From Spirochaetes bacterium GWF1_49_6 (GTDB taxonomy: Bacteria; Spirochaetota; Brevinematia; Brevinematales; GWF1-51-8): a DNA stretch of 14,313 nt. A program made the position numbers and the translations under genes. The notes below the pieces were generated by a model. The model was given only the letters and a program-made list of their open reading frames with translations, did not search any database and was not told the origin of the DNA. Location: NCBI GenBank assembly GCA_001829395.1, contig MIBD01000182.1:30739-45051 (forward strand), given 5' to 3'. Below, one piece after another: positions 1 through 7,459 of the stretch (positions are counted from its first letter, which is position 1; the number at the start of each line of letters is the position of its first letter).

Positions 1-2
1 AT

Positions 3-302
3 TTTTCGGATACTATCGACCCGCCGTTCCCGGCAGGGCTGAAACACCCCAACTCGCTGGGGATCTACGATATGAGCGGGAACGTATGGGAATGGTGCTG
101 GGACTGGTACGGCCCATACACATCGTACACCAATGAAAACCCCGCCGGGCCTCTGCAGGGATATTCGCATGTGATCCGCGGGGGGAGCGTCAATTCCCTT
201 CCCGAACACCTTCGTATCGCGAACAGGAATTACCCGTTCCCGTACATGAGCTCCTACTATATCGGATTCCGTCTGGCGATGACCTATATCAAGAAAGAAT
301 GA
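3..302 (+). CDS. SUMF1/FGE-sulfatase-fold protein, C-terminal fragment
   Basis: The reading frame is open from the left edge of the window to TGA at 300-302, giving about 99 residues of a protein whose N-terminus lies outside. It carries the signature of the formylglycine-generating-enzyme fold (PF03781): PNSLGIYDMSGNVWEW, then a CWDWYG stretch, VIRGGS, an LR.A.R block and a terminal GFRLA. In true FGE the RGGS-to-GFR segment holds the two catalytic cysteines; here that segment (RGGSVNSLPEHLRIANRN onward) has none. The protein is therefore probably not a sulfatase activator but one of the many SUMF1-fold domain proteins, such as lipoprotein, kinase-linked or EgtB-like members. The ATG at 72-74 is the internal Met of the YDMSGN motif, not a start. 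No terminator is visible after it. The family call is firm; the exact function is unknown. Confidence 0.88.
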   Translation, partial: FSDTIDPPFPAGLKHPNSLGIYDMSGNVWEWCWDWYGPYTSYTNENPAGPLQGYSHVIRGGSVNSLPEHLRIANRNYPFPYMSSYYIGFRLAMTYIKKE

Positions 303-359
303 TCGCCGGTATCAGGAAAACGCCAAACAGTACTTACATACGCTGACAAAATCCTTTCC

Positions 360-387
360 TTGACATTTAGGGAAATATCGCTATAAT
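360..387 (+). promoter_or_regulatory. Consensus sigma70-type promoter of the ppx-ppk operon
   Basis: TTGACA at 360-365 and TATAAT at 382-387 match both consensus hexamers perfectly and are separated by 16 bp. The predicted transcription start near 394 leaves only about 14-20 bases before the ppx start, so the leader is very short. No terminator or obvious operator is seen between the preceding gene and this promoter. The hexamers are read directly; promoter activity is inferred. Confidence 0.8.
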
Positions 388-407
388 ATAGAAACTTTAA
401 CTTTGGA

Positions 408-1973
408 ATGAAAATGAAAAAACGCAAGCAGGGATTATATGCGGTCATCGATATAGGGTCGCACTCTATCAGGATGACTATCGGGGAAATAGTACGCAAA
501 GGCTGTTTTAAGACGATCGAGCATCTATGGGTGCCCGTCCTGATCGGTAAGGACACGTTCAGTAAAGGGGTGGTTTCCAGCCAGACGGTACGCGACCTGA
601 TTAATGTGATTAAGCAGTACCTCGAGGTGATGAAATCGTACCAGATCGAGGACTACAAGGCAATCGCGACCAGCAGTCTCCGCGGGGCGTCCAACGCCGA
701 TGCGGTGATGGAACGGGTTTTCAACGCCACCGGGATACGCATCGAGATCATCGAGCCTCTTCAGGAGATACAGTACTACTATCATTCCGCGCGTAAACTT
801 CTCAAGGACAGATACGGTTTCCTTCAGGGCAACAGCCTCATTTTATCCATCGGCGGCGGGTCTACCCAGATCATGCTGCTGGTCAAGGGAAAAATCGCGT
901 TCACCCAGTCCTATAATCAGGGCACGCTTCGCCTTCTCAGGTCTTACGATTTGCCGGAGCGTTTTTTCGAATATGCGCTCAGCCCCATCACGATCAATTT
1001 TATCAACAATATGAAAAACTATCCCGAGATACAGGGCATCGACTGTATCGTCGCGCTGAACGACGACCTGATTCGCCTGCTTGGGTCGATCGGCGAGGAT
1101 AAGGAAGTCGAGGATGTGTACCGGATCAACTCCCTCCGGTTCAAATCGCTCTGTAAGGAAATTGAAAATTTGACGGTCGAAGAGATTAATAAAAAGTATT
1201 CGCTGAACGAAAATGTCGCGGGTACGACTTTGATGGCGCTCCTGATGACCGCGAAGTTCTTCGCGCTGACGGACGCCAAGGATATCCTGTTCCCGAATAT
1301 ATCGATGTCCGGTGCGATCCTGGAATACCTGACCTGCCATGACGACAGCGAGCAGGAACGCACGTTTAACGAGGAACTGCGCGGCCATATCATTTCTTCC
1401 GCGGTCTATCTCGGAAGGAAATATCATTTTTCCGAAGAGCATTCCATGCATGTGATGAAACTCGCGCTATCGTTGTTCGACAATATTAAGGAAACATTCG
1501 GGCTGCCCGAATCCGAGAGGATGTACCTCGAGGTATCCGCGATCCTGCATGACATAGGCGCGTTTGTTAATCCGAGCAGTCATCATAAACACTCTCAGGT
1601 ACTGATTATTTCCAGCGAGATATTCGGGCTAAGTAAGAGCGAGATGAATTTGATCTCGCTGATTTCACGTTACCACCGTAAATCGCCCCCGAAACCCTCG
1701 CATATTGAATATATGGCGCTCCCGATGCATGAACGGGTCATAGTCAGCCGTCTCGCGGCGATTCTGCGGGTAGCCGACGCGTTGGATAATATTCATAATC
1801 AGGTGGCCGAGGATATTACCGTGAACCTGCTGGATACCAAGTGCGAGATACAGGTAAAGATGAGAATAGGCGAGATCGAGTATTTCGATATAATTAAGTC
1901 GGCGGTAAAATCGAAAGGGGATCTGTTCGAACTCTTTTTCGGCGTACCGATCAGTTTGGAGATAAAAGTATGA
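408..1973 (+). CDS. ppx: Exopolyphosphatase (Ppx/GppA family) with C-terminal HD domain
   Basis: Ppx/GppA proteins hydrolyse terminal phosphates of polyphosphate, or pppGpp. The 521-residue length fits the long form, an ASKHA phosphatase plus HD tail. Residues 13-23 (VIDIGSHSIRM) form the first phosphate loop, 86-96 (IATSSLRGASN) the second motif and 145-155 the GGGST loop. H348, H381-D382, HHKH at 392-395 and the later RVADALDN block form the HD-type tail. E120 aligns with the catalytic glutamate of E. coli PPX (E121). The acidic residues usual at DIGGGSTE are Ser147 and Gln154, which is odd. ATG at 408 directly abuts GGA; the in-frame ATG at 414 has GGA six bases upstream and may be the true start. 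The stop overlaps ppk in ATGA. Whether it degrades polyphosphate or senses it is open. Confidence 0.9.
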   Translation: MKMKKRKQGLYAVIDIGSHSIRMTIGEIVRKGCFKTIEHLWVPVLIGKDTFSKGVVSSQTVRDLINVIKQYLEVMKSYQIEDYKAIATSSLRGASNADAVMERVFNATGIRIEIIEPLQEIQYYYHSARKLLKDRYGFLQGNSLILSIGGGSTQIMLLVKGKIAFTQSYNQGTLRLLRSYDLPERFFEYALSPITINFINNMKNYPEIQGIDCIVALNDDLIRLLGSIGEDKEVEDVYRINSLRFKSLCKEIENLTVEEINKKYSLNENVAGTTLMALLMTAKFFALTDAKDILFPNISMSGAILEYLTCHDDSEQERTFNEELRGHIISSAVYLGRKYHFSEEHSMHVMKLALSLFDNIKETFGLPESERMYLEVSAILHDIGAFVNPSSHHKHSQVLIISSEIFGLSKSEMNLISLISRYHRKSPPKPSHIEYMALPMHERVIVSRLAAILRVADALDNIHNQVAEDITVNLLDTKCEIQVKMRIGEIEYFDIIKSAVKSKGDLFELFFGVPISLEIKV

Positions 1974-4093
1974 TCGATTTGAATAATCCCCAGTATTTCC
2001 TGAACCGGGAATGGAGCTGGCTGGAGTTTAATAACCGGGTATTGTATGAGGCGTGCGAGGAAGACAAACCGCTGATGGAACGGCTGAAATTCGCGTCGAT
2101 TGTGACACGGAACCTCGAGGAATTCTTCATGGTACGGGTAGCCGCTATTAATAAACAGAACGAACTGGAAACCGGGGGGAGTTCCCCTGACGGACTTCCG
2201 CCGGCAGAGCAGCTTATGGGTATTATGGCGCGGGTTCGCGATTTCTATAAAAAGCTTTACGGCGAGTTCGATAAAAAAATCCTACCGGAACTCCTGCAGG
2301 CCGGTGTTAAAATACTCACCGATCCCGCCGATCTTGTGAAGTACCAGGATTACCTGAAGCATATATTCCAGAATCGCATCCGGAAAGTACTAACCCCGTT
2401 GTCGGTCGGCCCGACACACCCGTTCCCGCGCCTGAACTCCGGCCGCCTGTATATCGCGGCGGGGCTGAAACGCGGCCCGGAAATCCCCGATTCGATCGAG
2501 CTTACCGACCTCTCGTTTGTCGAGGTTCCCGCGAGCGCGCTCGGGCGCTTTATTAAAATCGAGGACGAGGAAACTTACTTTCCGCTCGAATGCGTTATCA
2601 AGATGTTTGTCGGCGAACTTTATCACGGCTATTCGGTCGAATGGGTCAGCCAGATACGGATTACCCGCGATACCGATTTTAATGTCGATACCGATGCCGC
2701 GTCCGACCTCCTGATGCGTATCGAGGAAAAGATCAAGACGATGCATATGCGGGACGTGGTCAAATTCGAGTACGAGAAGGGTCTTCCCGATACCCGCCTC
2801 AAGGAATTAGTGGAACGTTTCGACGTGGTCGGCGATTCAATCTTTCAGATCGACAGCCTGTTCGATCTGGGGTCGCTGATGGAAATATATATGAGTTCCT
2901 CCCGAAACGACTTGAAAGAACCGCAGATCAAGCCGGTCTACCCGATGGAATTCCAGTCGAGGGATATATTCGAGGTGATCGAGGAGAAGGACGTCCTGCT
3001 GTATCACCCTTACCAGTCTTATGACCCGGTAGTCGAATTGATCGAGAAATCCGCCGAAGACCCAGATGTGCTCGCGATCAAGCTCACCCTCTACCGTACC
3101 AGTTCGAGGTCGGCGATACTCAAGGGGCTGATTAAGGCCGCCGTCAACGGGAAATATGTCACTATTCTCGACGAACTGAAGGCGCGGGGGGACGAGGAAC
3201 GGAATATCAGCGCGGCGCGGGCGCTCGAGGACGCGGGCGCGCATGTGATCTACGGGATCGCGAACCTCAAGACCCACACCAAGGCGCTGATGATCGTCCG
3301 TAAGGAGCGTAACGGTATCCGCCGTTACTGCCACCTCGCCACGGGGAATTACAACGAGACGACCGCGAAGCTCTATTCCGATTTCAGCCTCTTTACGTGC
3401 GATGAAATGATCGGCGAGGACATCTCCCAACTGTTCAATCTGCTGACCGGCTTCTCGCTTCCCAATAAATGGAACTATGTCGCGGTCGCGCCAATCGATC
3501 TGCGTGAAAAATTCCTGTCGCTGATACGCCGGGAGACCGAGAACGCGAAGAACCGGATGAACGCGAGGATTATCGCGAAGCTGAACACCCTTCTGGACAA
3601 GGAGATCGTGCAGGCCTTGTACGAGGCCTCGATTGCCGGGGTGAAGATCAGCCTGATTATTCGCGGCGGGTGCGCCCTCAAGCCGGGACTGAAGGGGATC
3701 AGCGAGAATATCACGATACACAGTATTATCGGGCGCTTCCTCGAGCACGCGAGAATCTACTATTTCTATAACGGCGGCGATGAGGACTACTTCCTGTCCA
3801 GCGCGGACTGGATGACCCGTAATCTCGACCGCCGCGTGGAACTCCTGTTCCCGGTCAAGTCCAAGGAGAGCCGCGCGATAATCGGCAAGGTGCTGGACAT
3901 CCAGTTCAGCGATACCGCGAACACGTGGATACTCAATTCCGACGGGAGTTACGCCCTTCGTAAGGATAAAAAAACGCGCGACAGCTTCAAGGAGATAGAG
4001 GAATATATCGACAAGAAGGAAGATAAGGCGCGGCGGGAAATGGAAAAAAAGCTGGAGTTCAAGCCTATCCGTAATCTTGAAAAGGGACTGTAG
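1970..4093 (+). CDS. ppk1: Polyphosphate kinase 1
   Basis: PPK1 reversibly transfers the gamma-phosphate of ATP to a growing polyphosphate chain. The 707 residues cover the full family length (about 690). The N-terminus FLNREWSWLEFNNRVL is the standard opening. The catalytic half shows LYRTSSRSAI, LDELKARGDEERN, NLKTHTKALMIV with H436 as the autophosphorylated histidine (E. coli H435), and GRFLEHARIYYF with H593 (E. coli H592), followed by LSSADWMTRNLDRRVELLFP. All key residues seem present. GGAG at 1957-1960 lies 9 bases before the ATG, which overlaps the ppx stop by 4 bases, so the two genes should be translationally coupled. Synthesis and breakdown of polyphosphate are thus encoded on one transcript, with ppx first, the reverse of the E. 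coli order. The C-terminus is Lys/Glu-rich and probably helical. Confidence 0.97.
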   Translation: MIDLNNPQYFLNREWSWLEFNNRVLYEACEEDKPLMERLKFASIVTRNLEEFFMVRVAAINKQNELETGGSSPDGLPPAEQLMGIMARVRDFYKKLYGEFDKKILPELLQAGVKILTDPADLVKYQDYLKHIFQNRIRKVLTPLSVGPTHPFPRLNSGRLYIAAGLKRGPEIPDSIELTDLSFVEVPASALGRFIKIEDEETYFPLECVIKMFVGELYHGYSVEWVSQIRITRDTDFNVDTDAASDLLMRIEEKIKTMHMRDVVKFEYEKGLPDTRLKELVERFDVVGDSIFQIDSLFDLGSLMEIYMSSSRNDLKEPQIKPVYPMEFQSRDIFEVIEEKDVLLYHPYQSYDPVVELIEKSAEDPDVLAIKLTLYRTSSRSAILKGLIKAAVNGKYVTILDELKARGDEERNISAARALEDAGAHVIYGIANLKTHTKALMIVRKERNGIRRYCHLATGNYNETTAKLYSDFSLFTCDEMIGEDISQLFNLLTGFSLPNKWNYVAVAPIDLREKFLSLIRRETENAKNRMNARIIAKLNTLLDKEIVQALYEASIAGVKISLIIRGGCALKPGLKGISENITIHSIIGRFLEHARIYYFYNGGDEDYFLSSADWMTRNLDRRVELLFPVKSKESRAIIGKVLDIQFSDTANTWILNSDGSYALRKDKKTRDSFKEIEEYIDKKEDKARREMEKKLEFKPIRNLEKGL

Positions 4094-4111
4094 CTACCGG
4101 GGGGTGTATCG

Positions 4112-5080
4112 ATGAAAGAAACTATCCCCGGAACACCGCCGTCATTCAAACGCGCCCCGTCTATCGATCACTTTCGCGGCCTCGCGCTGGTACTGATGAT
4201 CATCGTCAACACCGCCGCTCATTTTACCGCGATACCCGGGTGGATGAAGCACGCGGGATGGGACGGATTTACGTTCGCCGACGCTATCGCGCCGATGTTT
4301 CTTTTCGCGATTGGCCTCACCGCCGGAGCATCGTTCGACAGGAGACGTGAAAAGACCGGCGTATCTAAAACAATCCTTCATTTCGCCCTGCGGAACGCCT
4401 TGCTGATGAGCTTCGGGTTCGCGGGCACGCTCCTTCTGGGAAACCCCCTCATCGGCGGCGAGGAAATCCTGACACTGATCGGCGCCGCCGGAATCCTTTG
4501 TATCCCGTTCTGGTTTATCCCGTCCTATCTGCGGGTCATTATCGGCGCGCTCCTTTTGGGGGCATACGCCGTGCTCTCGGCGGGTATCCTGCATCCCGCG
4601 GTCATGCTTTATGCAGAGTCGGGGCTGGGCGGATGGGCGGCGTTACCGGCATGGGCGTTCATTATCCTGTTCGCATCATGGGTGGGGGAACGTTTCGGCG
4701 CCGATAGTCGGGGGACGCTAGCGGCGGGGATGATTCCTATCGCGCTGGTGATGACCGCCGCCGGGATTTTCGGGAATACGCTCATTCCGGTGAATAAGCA
4801 TCTGGTCAGTATCACCTTTATCCTCCTGACATCCGGGATAGCGCTTCTGGGATATTTCCTTTTCTATCTGGTGCTCGACCGGGATGGGGGAGAGTTCGTT
4901 CCTTTATCCGCGCCCGGAAAAAACTCCCTCCTGATCTATATGACGAGTAACGTCCTCGGTATCATCCTGTCCGGGGAGTTCGCGCTTTTTATCGCGCTGC
5001 TGTGGATTTCTTTCAATCTGGGGATCAATATCCTGTTCGCGGTATTCCTCGATAAAAAAAAGCTCTACCTGAAACTATAA
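4112..5080 (+). CDS. NagX/HGSNAT-like multi-pass membrane protein (putative acyltransferase)
   Basis: A 322-residue, strongly hydrophobic protein with about 9-10 predicted membrane segments. The opening RAPSIDHFRGLALVLMIIVN, followed by PGWMKHAGWDGFTFAD and FLFAIGLTAG, is characteristic of the COG4299 / DUF5009 family. That family includes bacterial NagX and the lysosomal heparan-alpha-glucosaminide N-acetyltransferase, which passes acetyl groups across a membrane to amino sugars. It is slightly shorter than typical NagX (about 370). A G-rich Shine-Dalgarno stretch (GGGGGG, 4099-4104) precedes the ATG, and the gap to ppk is only 18 bases, so it is probably the third gene of the ppx-ppk operon. 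A role in cell-surface or periplasmic glycan acetylation is inferred; no link to polyphosphate is known. Confidence 0.75.
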   Translation: MKETIPGTPPSFKRAPSIDHFRGLALVLMIIVNTAAHFTAIPGWMKHAGWDGFTFADAIAPMFLFAIGLTAGASFDRRREKTGVSKTILHFALRNALLMSFGFAGTLLLGNPLIGGEEILTLIGAAGILCIPFWFIPSYLRVIIGALLLGAYAVLSAGILHPAVMLYAESGLGGWAALPAWAFIILFASWVGERFGADSRGTLAAGMIPIALVMTAAGIFGNTLIPVNKHLVSITFILLTSGIALLGYFLFYLVLDRDGGEFVPLSAPGKNSLLIYMTSNVLGIILSGEFALFIALLWISFNLGINILFAVFLDKKKLYLKL

Positions 5081-5199
5081 AATTCTTAAATCTTCTAACC
5101 GTTTCCTATAATTCCCGTCTAATTTAATGACAGCGAAAACACCCCCTTTCTATAGATCCGGCGTTTATGAACATGAAAAAAACCGCTTCTCATTCGCCT

Positions 5200-5237
5200 A
5201 ACACCCGCGGGCCTGGCTCGCGGGTGTTTCATTTTAC
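5200..5237 (+). terminator. Hairpin terminator after the ppx-ppk-nagX-like operon
   Basis: AACACCCGCG (5200-5209) pairs perfectly with CGCGGGTGTT (5219-5228) around a 9-base loop, making a 10-bp GC-rich stem. On the plus strand it runs into TTTCATTTTA, an interrupted T-tract, so rho-independent termination is likely but not ideal. It lies about 120 bases after the stop of the membrane-protein gene and before the topA promoter. The rest of the 252-base gap (5081-5199) shows no other clear signal. Confidence 0.65.
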
Positions 5238-5255
5238 CTTATTCTATAATAAAAC

Positions 5256-5284
5256 TTGATTTTCAGGTTCATATCGAGTAAAAT
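5256..5284 (+). promoter_or_regulatory. Sigma70-type promoter of topA
   Basis: TTGATT (5256-5261) and TAAAAT (5279-5284) are separated by exactly 17 bp, each differing from consensus by one or two bases. The predicted start near 5291 gives a leader of about 40 bases. A second AT-rich block (TATATT at 5292-5297) lacks a matching -35 box. Confidence 0.6.
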
Positions 5285-5317
5285 ATCTTCTTATATTATA
5301 GAAGAAAGTCATCACCC

Positions 5318-5335
5318 GGGAGGCATGGTTTAATG
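5318..5335 (+). promoter_or_regulatory. topA ribosome binding site with overlapping two-codon ORF
   Basis: GGGAGG (5318-5323) lies 9 bases before the topA ATG at 5333. Between them an out-of-frame ATG at 5325 reads ATG GTT TAA, and its stop overlaps the topA start as TAATG. The first ATG is only one base from the Shine-Dalgarno site, too close for efficient use. Codon alignment of the toprim domain requires the 5333 frame, so 5333 is the start. Confidence 0.6.
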
Positions 5336-7459
5336 GCCGATACTAAAAAGAAAGCATCCGCTAAAAAAAAGACGGCGCATCTGAAAAAGCTGGTTATAGT
5401 GGAATCGCCGTCGAAAGCGGATACGATAAAGAAATACCTCGGCTCGGGTTATGAGGTCAAGGCCTCGGTGGGGCATCTGATCGACCTGCCGCGTTCCCGT
5501 ATGGGTGTCAATCTCGAGACGTTCGAGCCTGACTACATCGTGATGAGGGACAAGTCGAAGGTAATGAAGGATTTGCGGGACGCCGCGAAGAACGCGTCCG
5601 AAATCATACTCGCGTCCGACCCCGACCGTGAGGGTGAGGCGATCGCGTACCATATCCGTAACCATATGAACGAGAAGGTGCTATCCAAGATAAAGAACCG
5701 CGTGGTGCCGATACGCCGTATCAAATTCGAGGAGATCACCCAGCCCGCCGTCCTCGAGGCGATCAATCATCCCATTGAAATCGATACCCGTCTCGTGAAC
5801 GCCCAGCAGTCGCGCCGTGTGATCGACCGCCTGTTCGGCTACCAGCTCTCCCCTCTCCTATGGAAGAAAGTCAAGTCCAAGCTCTCCGCCGGACGCGTGC
5901 AGTCGGTCGCGTTACGGATTATCTGCGAACGCGAAGACGAGATCGATAAATTCGTCCCGGTGGAATACTGGGAGATCAAGGGACATTTCAAATCGAAGAA
6001 GCACGCCCTGATCGGCGAACTGTCGAAAATCGGCGGGAAGAAGGCGGAGATACCCAATCAGGAGACAGCCGACCGTATCGAGAAGGAAACCCTCGCCGGG
6101 AAGTCGTCAATCGGCAATATCGCGGTGCGTCAGCAGAGCAGGAAAGCCCTGCCCCCGTTCATCACCAGTACGCTCCAGCAGGCCGCGAATAATATCCTCG
6201 GGTACTCGTCCATCCGTACGATGATGATCGCGCAGGAGCTCTACGAGGGTATTAACCTCGGCAGCACCCGCACGGGTCTTATCACCTATATGCGTACCGA
6301 TTCGACCCGTGTTTCCCCGATAGCGATGGAGGCGGTGCGGAAATATATCACGGACAATTTCGATAAGGGATTCCTGCCCGATACGCCGAATTTCTACGCG
6401 AACAAGAAGTCCGCGCAGGACGCCCATGAGGCTATCCGCGCGAGTGATGTGGCTCTCCACCCCGATAAAATAAAGAGCTACCTGACACCCGACCAATATA
6501 AATTATACAACCTCATCTGGCGGCGGTTTGTCGCATCCCAGATGACTCCCTCGCAGACCGAGACTTATACTATCGAGATAGAAAACGGCGATAAGCTGTT
6601 CACCGCGTCCGATTCCCATACGGTGTTCGAGGGATACCAGGCGGTGTACCAGTTCTCCAAGACCAAGAAGGAGAAGATGCTCCCGCGCGACCTCAAGAAG
6701 GGCGACGAACTGACAGTGACGAAGATCGATAAGGATCAGAAGTTTACCGAACCCCCTCCGCGTTATACGGACGCGTCGCTGGTCAAGACGATGGAGGAAC
6801 TCGGTATCGGGCGGCCGTCCACCTACGCCCCGACTATATTTACCCTCACCAAGCGTTATTATATAATGAAGTCCGGCAAGAGCCTTACCCCGACCGAACT
6901 CGGACGGGTCGTGAATAAACTCCTCGTAGATAATTTCCCCGACCTCATCAACGTGGGATTTACCGCGAAGATGGAGGACGAGCTGGACGAGGTGGAGGAG
7001 GGCGGCAAGGAATGGAAGGGAGTCGTCCGCCATTTCTACGAACCGTTCACCCATGTACTGACTAAGGCCTACGAACAGATAGATAACCTGAAGGGGAGTT
7101 TCGACGAAGAGACCGAGTTCGTCTGCGAGAAATGCGGGAAAAAGATGCTGAAGAAGCTCGGACGCTTCGGGTATTTTCTCGCGTGTTCCGGGTGGCCGGA
7201 TTGCCGGAACGCCAAACCGTTACCGCTGGGGAGATGCCCCAAGTGCGAGACCGGGCAGGTAGTCAAGAAAAAGGGCGGTAGAGGGAAATATTTCTACGGA
7301 TGCTCGACGTATCCGGAGTGCGATTTCGCCACATTCCTAGAACCGTCGAAGGAATCCTGTCCTAACGACGGCAGCGTTCTTTTTAATAAGCGCGAGAAAG
7401 GGGAAACAAAACTAATTTGTCTAAAGGAAGGATGCGGATATGAGAAACCTGCTGAGTAG
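5333..7459 (+). CDS. topA: DNA topoisomerase I (type IA)
   Basis: TopA relaxes negatively supercoiled DNA by cutting one strand through a 5'-phosphotyrosine link. The 708-residue protein starts with a Lys-rich tail of about 18 residues, then the toprim domain: LVIVESPSKA with E24 and DPDREGEA with D96, D98 and E100 for Mg2+. The catalytic tyrosine is Y319 in GLITYMRTDSTR, the same number as in E. coli. From C598 onward are three zinc-ribbon-like units: CEKCG...CSGWPDC, CPKCE...CSTYPEC and CPNDG...CLKEGC. In the third unit the second cysteine is Asp, so it may not bind zinc. The gene has its own promoter and Shine-Dalgarno site. Its last 20 bases overlap the start of the next gene, which suggests translational coupling. 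Confidence 0.98.
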   Translation: MADTKKKASAKKKTAHLKKLVIVESPSKADTIKKYLGSGYEVKASVGHLIDLPRSRMGVNLETFEPDYIVMRDKSKVMKDLRDAAKNASEIILASDPDREGEAIAYHIRNHMNEKVLSKIKNRVVPIRRIKFEEITQPAVLEAINHPIEIDTRLVNAQQSRRVIDRLFGYQLSPLLWKKVKSKLSAGRVQSVALRIICEREDEIDKFVPVEYWEIKGHFKSKKHALIGELSKIGGKKAEIPNQETADRIEKETLAGKSSIGNIAVRQQSRKALPPFITSTLQQAANNILGYSSIRTMMIAQELYEGINLGSTRTGLITYMRTDSTRVSPIAMEAVRKYITDNFDKGFLPDTPNFYANKKSAQDAHEAIRASDVALHPDKIKSYLTPDQYKLYNLIWRRFVASQMTPSQTETYTIEIENGDKLFTASDSHTVFEGYQAVYQFSKTKKEKMLPRDLKKGDELTVTKIDKDQKFTEPPPRYTDASLVKTMEELGIGRPSTYAPTIFTLTKRYYIMKSGKSLTPTELGRVVNKLLVDNFPDLINVGFTAKMEDELDEVEEGGKEWKGVVRHFYEPFTHVLTKAYEQIDNLKGSFDEETEFVCEKCGKKMLKKLGRFGYFLACSGWPDCRNAKPLPLGRCPKCETGQVVKKKGGRGKYFYGCSTYPECDFATFLEPSKESCPNDGSVLFNKREKGETKLICLKEGCGYEKPAE

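Noticed and set aside
843..1451. 202-residue open frame antisense to ppx
   Set aside because: Shadow frame with no motif or ribosome site opposite conserved Ppx sequence.
2837..3748. 303-residue open frame antisense to ppk1
   Set aside because: Shadow of a GC-skewed coding frame; Arg/Asp-rich composition without motifs, opposite a fully conserved PPK1.
5167..5259. 30-codon ORF (starts MNMKKTASHSPN) in the gap before topA
   Set aside because: No Shine-Dalgarno site, it spans the terminator hairpin, and no family likeness.
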